From the NCBI GenBank assembly GCA_009829735.1, contig CM020620.1, positions 23,286,020-23,350,019 of the forward strand: a stretch of 64,000 nt of DNA, read 5' to 3'. The position numbers and the translations under genes are program-made. The stretch's first letter is position 1. Every line of letters starts with the position of its first letter. The notes below the pieces were generated by a model that ran no database searches, was not told the origin of the DNA, and saw only the letters and a list, made by a program, of their open reading frames with translations. The stretch is from Pyropia yezoensis. Taxonomy: Eukaryota > Rhodophyta > Bangiophyceae > Bangiales > Bangiaceae. Shown here one piece after another: positions 44,525 through 54,128 of the stretch.

Positions 44525-45039
44525 GGCGGGCTGATGCCCGAGGAAGGACAGCTTTTTCGCGATGAGTGCGTCGCGTGAGGGGTCCCTTTCTCTGCTTGAG
44601 AGGGGACGCATGTTATCAAGATCTTTAGTCTACTTGCTTTCCTCCCGCATCCACTCATCTCGTCGCGCCGGCCGACCTGCCTGCCACGCTGTGCTCTCGT
44701 TGCGCCGCCCTACGTGCCTGTCACGCTTTTGAAAGTAGATTTTACGCGCCGCGGACCCGGCCTGTACACGAGCATGACTACCTCCGCCGCGCCGTGCGGA
44801 GTACCAATAAGACCGGGACAAAAACACAATGGTGCCCCGCACGCGCCATCAACACGAGTATGGATACAACTCATGGAACAACCAGTCTATCACACCACGC
44901 ACACACAGGGACTGTCCGCCACAGCACCATGTCAGACCACTCGCTCATCACACTCGCAAAGCGCTCATGCAACCACATGTCCCAACTGTCGCCTGGCGGC
45001 CGACTGCCCCACGTGCAACACAACTTAGAGAACTCGCGT
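44525..45039. other. 3' flank of the split gene, no gene seen
   Basis: Mixed-composition sequence after the stop, moving into GC-rich DNA. I see no conserved frame. Confidence 0.4.
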
Positions 45040-46130
45040 CACCCGCCGTCAGGCCTGCCACCGCCGCCGTCGGCAAAGCAGCACCTCCGGCCACAGGTCC
45101 ATCCCGCCGACGACGCCGACACGCAGTATCGCCGTGCAGTGCTGGGCGGCGGCGTCCCCCGTCAACGCCAGGCGGTGGAGGATGGCGTCGTCTCTCGTCG
45201 ACGACCCGCTGGCAGCGCTGCCCACCATCACACCTACCACCACCGCCACCGGCCACGACAGCGAGCCCGGCCACAGGTCCATCCCGCCGACCACGACGAC
45301 ACACAGTGGCGGCGGGAGGTTCTGGGTGGAGTCGTCGCCCATCGACGCCCCGCCGGCGGCGCCCGCACCGCCCACCATCACGCCTACCACCACCGCCACC
45401 GGCCAAGACAGCACGCCCGGCCACAGGTACATCCCGCCGACTATGACGACTGACAGTGGCGGCTGGAGGTTCTGGGTGGCGTCGTCGCCCATCGACGCCC
45501 CGCCGGTGGCGCCCGCGCCGCCTACCGTCACGCCTGCCACCACCGCCGTCGGCCACGGCAGCACGTGCGGCCACACGTCCATCCTGCCGACGACGCCCAC
45601 ACGAAGGGGCGCCGGGCAGTGCTGGGTGGCGTCGTCCCCCGTCAAGGCTGCGCGATGGAGGGTAGCGTCGTCCTCATCCGACGCTCTGCCGGCAACGCCC
45701 GCGCCGCCCACCGTCACGCCTGCCCCCACCACCGTCGGCCACGGCAGCACTCCCAGCCACAGGTCCATCGCGCCGACGACGCCGACACGCAGTCGCGCCC
45801 GGAGGTGCTGTGTGGCGTCGACCTCCGCCAACGCCCGGCGAGGTAGAATGACGTCGTCGCCCGTCGACGCCCCGCCAGCGCCGCCCACCGTCACACCCGC
45901 CCCCATCGCCGTCGGCCACGGCAGCACTTCCGGCCTCAGATCCATCCAGCTCACGGCGCCGACACGCAGTTGCGCCGGGGTGTGGTGGGTAGCGACGGCA
46001 GCCGTCACATACTCGCCGGGAGAGCACACGCCGACTTCCCGCTCCACCTCCGCCGCCGCCGGCAGCTACGGCAGCACTTCAGGGCACAGATACATCCCGC
46101 CAACGGCGCCAGCACGCAGTGGCGCCAGGC
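45040..46130. repeat. Minisatellite with ~150 and ~180-bp units
   Basis: The marker CCACAGGTCCATCCCGCCGA (with variants) recurs at about 45091, 45271, 45421, 45571, 45757, 45933 and 46083. Steps are about 180, 150, 150, 186, 176 and 150 bases, nearly all near multiples of 30. The long units carry an extra block (CCCCCGTCAACGCCAGGCGG type). The minus strand reads a repeating GGMDLWPGVLPWPTAVVVGV-like peptide over 332 codons and the plus strand is open too, so coding status is undecided. Confidence 0.75.
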
Positions 46131-47580
46131 GGTCCTACGTGGCGGCGGCCTGCCAAAGGCATGTCGCCGGCCACGGGGCCAGCGTGTGGTGGTACTGTAA
46201 ACGCCGCCGTCCGACACAACACAGCACGCTGCTCGACAGCCGTGCGCCACAGATAACCAAAGCATGGCGCCAGCGGCCGGCTAGGAGCCGAGGCGGGAGA
46301 GGCGTTCAACTGCGATGGGCGCCAACGGGCAGCGTGTCCACCGCTCTCAACGCCACTGCAGTTGGCCCCAGAAAATCGTGCTGCCCCTGCCCCACCCCAA
46401 TCCCGCGAGAAAAACGCGCAGGTGAGCACCACGCGCAGGTGATGACAGCACGCGGGCAGCAGAGAAACATCCCTGCGCAACCGCTGTCGCCCTTGCCCGA
46501 CTCGTGTCGCACCGGTCCAACATTAGGTCACACTGGCAGCACGAGGCACGAAGCGCTACTCGCCTAAGCGGCCAAGGACGCGGTCGCTGGTGGCAGCACG
46601 GGCGCATTAGCAGTTCTATCGAGCAAGCAGGAGCGGGGGGGAGGGGAGGAAGGGGGGGAGGGGGGGGGAGAAGGGAGATAAAGCCAGCACGGACGGCTGC
46701 CCGGCGCGCCGGCAACCACCTCGCTTCTGACGCGGTCGCCGTTGGCAGCGCGAGCGCAGCAGCTCCATCGCGACAGACGGGGCCGGGAAGGAAAGGGAAT
46801 GGCGCGAGACAGGTGGAATCTTCAGACCTTGTAAAACGTGAGAGAGGGAGACGCGAAGGGAAACGGCCGCGGGCACCGCTACGGCGAAGAGGTGCTCGCT
46901 CGAGCGCCGCGAGGGAAGACAGCGACGCTAGCATGCGAGCGATCTCGCTCTACATGTGCGCCCGCAGGGCTGAAGGACTGAGCTACACGGCTAAAACAAC
47001 TGGTTGCCGCACGTGCGCAGCGGCGCGCAGCTGTGGCTGCAGGCGTGTCTCGCTTCAACTTGTGGACCGCTTGCACGCACATGCACACAAAAAAGCAAGA
47101 GTGTTGCAGCCGGTAGCTTGTCTGGGCCAAATGTCGACCAGTCCCAGAAATGTCGACCTCGCCTCACGGCCCCAGGAAGGCAGGTTCATGACGGACGCGT
47201 TTTCCTTCGCTACTTCCAACGCCAGAGCAAGAGAAGTACACATGACCTGGACATAAAAACCACTACGAGAGGATGGAGATAGATGTTGTCCATTTTTTGG
47301 CCAAGCATCAACATCTAGGCCTGGAATCGCTCTGCGTTGTGCTCTTTTCTCTACTGCAGAGAGTGCATTTTCTCTGCTATGAACAGCACCCAGGCGGCCC
47401 CATGTTCGTCGTCGGCCAACACTCAGCATGATTGATTTGCTCACGGTGCACCGCTGGGCCGGACTGATCGCGGACCAGGTGTTTCCATTGGCTCCATGAG
47501 CTGGTCGACATTACCAGCACTTTCCTGACAGCTACCTTGGCTTCTGTCGCTCGTAGCTCCGCGAGAACAGACGTGCTCAG
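46131..47580. other. Non-coding or low-complexity stretch left of B2
   Basis: It includes G-rich runs near 46630-46680 and two loosely similar blocks (…GACGCGGTCGCTGGTGGCAGC near 46570 and …GACGCGGTCGCCGTTGGCAGC near 46725). A frame at 46504-47256 is open but Arg/Ser/Ala-rich without motifs. I do not call a gene. Confidence 0.4.
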
Positions 47581-48049
47581 TGTGGCAGTATTGACCCCCA
47601 GGTAGGGGGGCAACACGTGCCATGCAAGGGGCGGCAGGCCACTAGCCTGATCCGTTCCTCCCCCTGCATTTGGGTCCATATTCCCTAAGTTTGGGATAGT
47701 TAGCTTAGTAGTAAATCCAACTTGGATTTGAGGGTTTTCTGCATTTATCGTCTTGAATTTTCGTGTGGCCCGGTGGGCAGTTGCTGGGGTGGGAGATTCT
47801 GAGTGGCGAGATTCTGAGTGGACCCTGGGGGGATAAGGGGAGGGACAGCGGGGCTTGGCCCTGCGTCCCCGTCCCGACCAAGAAACTGTTGGACCACACA
47901 CCATCCTCTTGTTTGTCCGTGGGGGGTTTGCCCCACAACAGGGACAGAGTGTGTGCGACTTGCACTTCTTCCGGTTCCCCCGACACGGGAGGCAGCCCTT
48001 GTACACCGCCCCAACTTGGGTGCCGTGGGTGCTTGTGGTTTTTGCCACA
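47581..48049 (+). repeat. 5' LTR of B2
   Basis: 469 bp, TGTGGCAGTATTG to TTTGCCACA, with 7-bp inverted ends. Confidence 0.93.
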
Positions 48050-48051
48050 TT

Positions 48052-48069
48052 TGGTGGAGCAGCAGGGGA
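48052..48069 (+). promoter_or_regulatory. Primer-binding site of B2
   Basis: TGGTGGAGCAGCAGGGGA, two bases after the LTR; the same 18-mer as in A1, D and the TRIM. Confidence 0.7.
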
Positions 48070-48144
48070 CAGAGGTAGACTTTACCTCCGGGTGCACCCG
48101 GGTGTAGGGGGCCCTCTGTCTCAGAGGAACGGTGGTCTTGGACC

Positions 48145-50115
48145 GTGTCATACGGATCATTTGCCAACATGGCTAGTTCGGACCCCCCGTCGTCCGGGGA
48201 GTACACGGGTGACGCACGTACTTCAGTGCCTTTGAATACTGGTGAGACACAGGTGGGTTTACCTGGGGTCGCAGAGGGACTAGAGGTCCCTCAAGCCAGC
48301 AGGACTGGAAGTACGGGCGGGCAACAGGCCACCCCGACTCAGTCGGGAGTTCACTCGGGTGACACTTCTGATGTGGGTGGGCCGAAGTCTGGCCACCGTG
48401 TGGTATACTCAACGGGAACGTCCTAAGGGGTGAGGACTGTCCCCGCGGGTTCCACTCGGGTTGGAGCCAACTTTGGCTTGGAGTCGTCGCCAACTAGGCT
48501 TTCGGAGGACGGTGGACCTCCGTTGGTCGGCGATGGGCTCGCGCCCATGCCCCCGGTTGAGACCCCTGAGGAACGTGGTTACCCCTCAGGTGGACTCCCG
48601 GAGGCGGACCGAGACTCAACTGGAGTCGTCAATCCACTCCTCGCGGAAACTGTCCGTCGGGAGGCGACCAATGTGTTGCGGCAGACTTTGCCGGACCTGG
48701 TGGTCACGATGACGAATACTATTCTGAATCAGATTGTGGCGAGTTTGCCAGATGGCCTTAATGTCCAAACCGGATTGGGGCTTTCGAGCCCGCAGGCGCA
48801 GGGGGAATCCCCCCTTACGCCTATCTCTGGTCGCCCCGAACTGGGGGCGACACCTGTGACTCCCAACGAGGGAGCCACACCATACTCGGTGGGGCGTACG
48901 CCCTTCACGGGGGAGTTCCCCCCGGAAACGCCGGCGGCTACACCAAGCGCGCCGCGCCGGACTACAGGCACTGAGAGTGAACTTACCCCAGTGCCACAGC
49001 GGCTGTTCCCTCAACGTGAGGTGCCGCCCAAGATCCAGGTAGCCAACCCGGTCTACCAGAGGATCTTTGACTGTGAGACCTACGCCCTCCACAACAAGTC
49101 GGTGGCGTATGGTCCTGACCAGGCCCGAGCCATGGGCCGTGCCAAGAAGAATGCACTTCATTCTTTTGGGCACAAAGCGGAGTGGGACGGAACTCCCCCC
49201 CTCCGTGTCTTTGAGTTCCTACGTCGTTTCACAAAAGCCTGTGACGACAATGCCATAAGTGAAGGCATGGCTTTTTACATGCTACAGGAGTTTACGAAGG
49301 GCGACCTACGGACAGAACTTATGTCCGTCATGCCCAGCTCCTCGAGTGGAGGCGCTGGGGAGGTGACGTCCTATTTGGAGCTCGTCAACTGGTTGTTGAG
49401 AGCCATGGTTGATGAGGCAGCGTTGGCTTCTCAAGTCGAGGAGTTTACGCAAGCCCATCAGGAAGAGGCGGAGGACGAGTTGTCATTTGCGGAGCGAGTC
49501 CGTAAGCTCAACAATCTTTGTGGGTTTCTTCATCCACAAGCTGTGGTGAAGATTCGGTTTGTGGAGGGACTCCATTGGTCAGTCCGGATGGAGACCCGGG
49601 AGCATAACACTGCCCGGGCGACCCTGGCCGAGTTGGCCAGGTTCGCCTATCGCAGAGGCGAGGCCTACCGCAAGTTGCGGGAGGAACAACGCCAGGAGCG
49701 TCAGGCCGAGTTGGCCAAGGAACGGGAGGAGGCGCGCCAGGCCAGAGAGTTGAGAGAGGCACGCCGAATCCGCAAGGAGAGGGTGGTAGCTGCCGTGGGA
49801 ACTTCCCAGGGTATCCCTTCGTCTTCCCCAGTTGGGAAGACCCCTCCGGGAACTGACAATCGGTGTTGGAGCTGCAACTCCGATGGACACTGGGCATATG
49901 ATTGCCCCAAGTTGAGTAAACGCATCCAACAACTTGTTAGGAATGCGAGTAAAAAGTCGGCTACGAACGAAGTACGTTCACGCCGCGAGGGTGGGTCTCG
50001 ACCGGTCGTTGCGGTCGCCACACCCTCGGCGGAGGAGGCGGACACGTCGTCCTCGGACTCGTCGTCTTCCTCCCCGCCCTCAGATTCGGACGCCAAGTCG
50101 GCGGGAAACGAATGA
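48145..50115 (+). pseudogene. Gag of B2
   Basis: The main frame is 48430-50115 (561 codons); homologous N-terminal sequence begins at about 48145. After a Pro/Thr/Gly-rich N-terminus, the capsid-like region (about 49000-49680) has the retrotransposon Gag pattern. An Arg/Glu-rich coiled stretch (49660-49790) is followed by a CCHC knuckle, CWSCNSDGHWAYDC, near 49866-49907, then an Asp/Ser tail. The gag stop overlaps the pol start (ATGA at 50112-50115), so termination-reinitiation or read-through is plausible. The first part of the region appears broken, while the core is open. Confidence 0.8.
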
Positions 50116-52746
50116 CCGTTGGGGCTGGTCGTCCGAAGCTCACAACGGCAGCCTCGGCCAAGTGGGCCAGGAGGACGAACCAACCGTGCCGGATACTGCG
50201 GCGACCTAAGGGAGTCCGCCCACCTCAGGTAGGACTCCCCAAGAACGTAAACCCACGTCGGGTCATCGCGGGGCTGACGGGTGAGAACTTCCAGGTGGCT
50301 GGACGGGTGCAACTTGCCCCCGGCCGTGCATGCTGTACCCGTATCGTACTTGATACCGGGTCAGGAGCCTCCTTGATACGCGAGTCGCTATTACCAAAGG
50401 AGGTGAAGCTCCAACGCTGGAGGTCCAAAGCTGACCATATGATTGACATCAATGGTGGGGTACTTCCCATCGTTGGTGCCGTGACCCTACCAACTAGGTT
50501 GGGGACCCATGAGGTCGACGTGACCTTTGGCGTAGTTGAGAATATATCGGTACCCCTGCTTCTGGGTACCCCTTATGTTGTTACACAAGTGCCTTTGATT
50601 TGTGGCCCTGAGTACTGGGTCAAGTTGATGAATGGGGAGACTATCCCCATCCTTGGTAAGGGAAAGTCTGTGGCTCCTGTGACAGTCTCACAGTCGAAGC
50701 CTGTTTGCTCTGTGAGGGAAGGGTTTACTGCTACCCTGCGTTTAGCCCGCAAAGTCACGTTGTCCCCCAACTCGGTGGCGCACGTTGATGTTGTAACTGA
50801 TTTTACGGGGAACGGGTTGGTGCACCCTCACCCCCGTTTTGCTCGCAAGCACCAAGTGCATGTTGCCCTTGGCACGATGGACTCCAAAGCCGGAGTCCCG
50901 TGGAGGATCCAGGTGATGAACCTGAGCCCGACGCCCAAGTACTTCAAGTCGGGAGCCAAGTTCGGCTATACCGACCAACACGAGGGACCGGTAGTAGCGG
51001 TCACCCTCAACGCGGGCGCAAGTAGCGACCCGAAGTCCGGAAAGGAGAAGCATCAAACCAAGTCGGCCGCCTCTCCTCGACCCCATGTGAACATGGAGGG
51101 TGTCCCCCCCAGGTTGAGGGTTCAAGTTGAACGCTTCTTGGACCAATATCACAAGCTGTGGGATGGTCAATTGGGACTCATGAGAGCCACCCAACACCGG
51201 ATCGAGTTGAAGCCCGGTGCACCCCCTATACGCCAACAACCGTATAGGGGAGGACCTCGTTCAAGGGCCCTCGTTAAGGAGCAAGTTGCTCGCATGGAGG
51301 CCCTCGATGTGATCGAGGCCAGCAACGCCGAGTGGGCGAGTCCGGTGGTTATCGTCCCCAAAGTTGATGGGACCCCCCGGTTTTGTATCGACTACCGTAA
51401 GCTCAACGAGAGCACGGTGAAGGAAAGTTATCCCCTACCTAGGATGGATGACTGTCTGGACTCTCTGGGGGAGGCAAACGTGTTCTCTACCCTGGACTGT
51501 AACGCGGGGTACTGGCAAATTCCCATTGCCCCGGAGGACAGGCATAAAACTACCTTTACCTGTCACTGTGGTACCTACCAGTGCAAGCGCCTACCGTTTG
51601 GTCTGTGTAACGCGCCGGCAACTTTCCAGCGCGCTATGGACAAGATTCTGGCCGGAGTACAGCGGCAGATCTGTCTTGTGTACCTAGACGATATCATTGT
51701 GTTCTCCCGAAGTCCGGAGGAACACATTGGCCATCTTGGCCAGGTGTTCAAGCTACTTGCTGACGCCGGTGTGTCACTGAAGGCGAGTAAGTGCCACCTC
51801 TTTACTCAAGAGGTGGAGTACTTGGGACATGTTGTCCATCCGGGGCGTCTCAGTGTTAACGAGAAGAACTTGAGGGCCATTCGTAAGGCTCAGTACCCCC
51901 GGACCCAGACCCAGATGAGGAGCTTCCTCGGGATGTGTAACGTGTACCGACGTTTCACCAAGGGCTTCGCCAAGGTGGCGAAGCCGTTGAATGAGCTAGT
52001 GAGCTCAACGCTACCGAAGAACCTGCCTCCCCCAAGTCGGGTGGAGCAGGAATCCTTTGAGACTCTTCGGGACCTTCTGCTGAAGCCCCCCATCTTGGCT
52101 ATTCCCAGGTTGGGAGGCCACTACATCCTGGATGTGGACGCTAGCTACGACCAACTTGGTTGTGTGTTGCTTCAGCAGCAGCCGGACAAGGAGTACTTGC
52201 CGGTGGGATACTTTAGTAAGGGGCTGAACTCGGCCGAGAAGAACTACGGAGTCACCGAGTTGGAAGGACTCGCAGTGGTGTGGGCGGTGACGTCACTTCG
52301 TCACTACCTGGAGGGTGAGAAGTTCCTCATCCGCTGTGACCACCGCGCGTTGCAGTTCATCTTTAAGACGGACTGTACGAACACTCGTCTCAACCGGTGG
52401 AGGGTGCGACTGGCACCCTTCAACTTTGACATTGAGTACCGACCTGGCAGGCAACATGCCCTTGCCGACGGCCTCTCTCGGGTACCTACCGAGGGGCTGG
52501 ACACTAACCCAGTCGATGAGGACATCCCCATCGTGGGGGTAGTCACGCGCTCGGGTCAGGCGTTGAACCCCGAGGCGCCAGGGAACAAGAAGTACTTGCC
52601 CCTGTCCCTGGACGAGGTGGTGAAGGCCCAGGCCGGGGATCCCTTCTGCAAGTCGCAGAGGGATATACTGGATACGGTGGTTGAGACGCGCTTCTTTCTG
52701 GGAGACGATGGCCTCCTCATGAGGAGGGGGGTATTCCAGGGGGACC
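50112..52746 (+). pseudogene. Pol of B2 (protease, RT, RNase H; integrase absent)
   Basis: An open frame. The protease motif VLDTGSGASLI is near residue 80. The reverse transcriptase runs about residues 390-570, with FCIDYRKLNE, the palm block SPLDCNAGYWQI-like and the catalytic YLDDIIVF near 523. RNase H begins near 675 (DVDASYDQLGCVLLQQ), with TELEGLAVVWA, IRCDHRAL and HALADGLSR completing the acidic active site. The frame then meets the TRIM LTR, where integrase would be expected. All visible catalytic motifs are intact, so the element broke recently. Confidence 0.88.
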
Positions 52747-52947
52747 TGTAGCATAATACATAATCACCGATCGGCTTACCTAAAAGGTAGGTACTCGTAA
52801 TGAGATGGGGCCAAAACCCCAAATCTGGCTCGAGATGTCAGGGATTTCACCCGGTTGCCTAGTGGTTTGAGCGCGCCATTCCGCTTACTTCTCAAGGGCC
52901 CGGGTTCGATTCCAACTCTCCGATATCTACTTTTTCGTTATTCCACA
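52747..52947 (+). repeat. Left LTR of the TRIM
   Basis: 201 bp, identical by eye to 53163-53363. It holds the Pol III signals at 52855-52935. Confidence 0.92.
52855..52935 (+). promoter_or_regulatory. tRNA-type Pol III promoter and terminator in the left LTR
   Basis: The A-box-like TTGCCTAGTGGT (52855-52866) is followed by a perfect B box GGTTCGATTCC (52903-52913), starts 48 bases apart, close to tRNA spacing. A T5 terminator lies at 52931-52935. The D-arm partly pairs (GCCT with GAGC), but acceptor, anticodon and T stems do not, so this is tRNA-derived, not a working tRNA gene. A Pol III transcript would be about 90-100 nt and end inside the LTR. Confidence 0.65.
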
Positions 52948-52948
52948 A

Positions 52949-52966
52949 TGGTGGAGCAGCAGGGGA
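52949..52966 (+). promoter_or_regulatory. Primer-binding site of the TRIM
   Basis: TGGTGGAGCAGCAGGGGA, one base after the LTR, identical to those of A1, B2 and D. Confidence 0.75.
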
Positions 52967-52972
52967 TCTCGC

Positions 52973-53040
52973 ACGTGCGAACAGGGCCGAAATACACGTG
53001 GCATCATGCAACGTGCGAACAGGGCCGAAATACACGTGGC
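52973..53040 (+). repeat. 30-bp direct repeat inside the TRIM
   Basis: 52973-53002 and 53011-53040 are identical 30-mers (ACGTGCGAACAGGGCCGAAA and on), separated by eight bases. Function unknown; it could be a packaging or pairing element, or simple slippage. Confidence 0.85.
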
Positions 53041-53162
53041 GGGAACCGGCTGTAAGGAATGACGAGGAAATAGGTGTCGTTGCTGGAACTGGGGAGTTCC
53101 AGATCGAGAGGGCCGGGGACTTAGGCCGAATCGGGGACGATTCGGACTTAAGGAGGGGGTTA

Positions 53163-53363
53163 TGTAGCATAATACATAATCACCGATCGGCTTACCTAAA
53201 AGGTAGGTACTCGTAATGAGATGGGGCCAAAACCCCAAATCTGGCTCGAGATGTCAGGGATTTCACCCGGTTGCCTAGTGGTTTGAGCGCGCCATTCCGC
53301 TTACTTCTCAAGGGCCCGGGTTCGATTCCAACTCTCCGATATCTACTTTTTCGTTATTCCACA
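53163..53363 (+). repeat. Right LTR of the TRIM
   Basis: Identical by eye to the left LTR. A box at 53271-53282, B box at 53319-53329, T5 at 53347-53351. From this LTR a Pol III transcript would also end before the LTR edge. Confidence 0.92.
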
Positions 53364-53371
53364 ATCAAATA

Positions 53372-53944
53372 TGTGGTATAAAACTCGATCCTCTCAGACA
53401 CGTGTCAATATCCCTCGGGGGAAAGGGACAGGTAACGCAGAAAGGGGAACTACGAGAATGGTATGCCTGTTGCCTCACGTGCCTGCTCGCAGGGCAAACA
53501 GATACGCACGGTAGTGCACACGGGGAAGAGGAAAGCAAACGCGCAGTTGTCTTTTTCCCTGAGGGCGCGGGCCGAGGGCGCCTCGCTGTCCCTCTTAACG
53601 TGCATCTGGGGGAACCCCGGCACGTTGGCCCGGTAGCCCCCCCCATAACCCCGAGTGGCCCCGACCCGAGTCTAACCTCGTCAGGTCGGGGGCCACTATC
53701 ACTACTAATTCTATTCCCACTCACTAATCTCACACTCAAATTCTCTCAAATCAAGTCCCTCACAAATATGCAAAAACACATCAGAAATCCCTCTCTCGCG
53801 TGTGGATAGCGTAGTCCACCGCATCCCAGTGCCGGGCACGGGCCACGGCCGCCAACCATCGCCACACGGCGGGCGTGTTCTGGCACCTGGTGCCCTCTGG
53901 TTGCAGTCCCGGGTCGGCGCCAAGTCGGGGCCAGGGATGCTACA
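53372..53944 (-). repeat. 3' LTR of A2
   Basis: 573 bp. Its reverse complement starts TGTAGCATCCC and ends TTATACCACA, as in A1. It abuts the TRIM with only eight bases (ATCAAATA) between. Confidence 0.92.
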
Positions 53945-54128
53945 TAGCTCCCTCCCTAGTCCGGCACGTCCTCGGGCCGAACCAGGTGCCACCGTGCACA
54001 GCCTCGAGCACGTCCACACCGGTGCCGAGGTCGAGCGTCTTCACCCCGGTCACGATCACCTGCCCCGATTCTGCCCCCCCCCTCCGCTCCTTCACCTTGG
54101 CCCTCTCGTTCCCCGGAGTCTGGACGGT

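Larger units (their letters stand above)
47581..52746 (+). mobile_element. B2: family-B Ty3/gypsy element, 5' LTR to RNase H
   Basis: A 469-bp LTR, primer-binding site (48052-48069), gag and pol up to the end of RNase H. The element stops exactly where the TRIM at 52747 begins; integrase and 3' LTR are not found beyond it. Gag-pol is well preserved, with perhaps one or two breaks. The LTR is nearly the same as the solo LTR at 42876, which suggests recent activity of this subfamily. Confidence 0.9.
52747..53363 (+). mobile_element. TRIM: 617-bp miniature LTR retroelement with Pol III promoter in its LTRs
   Basis: Two identical 201-bp LTRs (52747-52947 and 53163-53363; TGTAGCATAATAC to GTTATTCCACA) enclose 215 bases with no protein frame. 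A primer-binding site follows the first LTR (52949-52966) and a polypurine tract (AAGGAGGGGG) precedes the second. That layout defines a terminal-repeat retrotransposon in miniature. It must borrow Gag and Pol. LTR ends and primer site resemble family A, a plausible helper. Each LTR carries a tRNA-like A box, B box and T5 run. Identical LTRs indicate very recent insertion. No target duplication is seen: the left flank is B2 pol and the right flank is 8 bases before A2. Confidence 0.87.

Noticed and set aside
46504-47256. A 250-codon plus-strand gene
   Set aside because: Arg/Ser/Ala-rich with no motif, overlapping G-runs and ending near the B2 border. It looks like a chance frame.
52846-52925. 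A functional tRNA gene inside the TRIM LTR
   Set aside because: The A and B boxes fit, but acceptor, anticodon and T stems do not pair. It is tRNA-derived promoter sequence rather than a tRNA.
53802-54128. Start of the A2 antisense protein inside the LTR (ATG at 53802)
   Set aside because: The frame is open, but this part is LTR sequence. The conserved start shared with A1 is at 54129.
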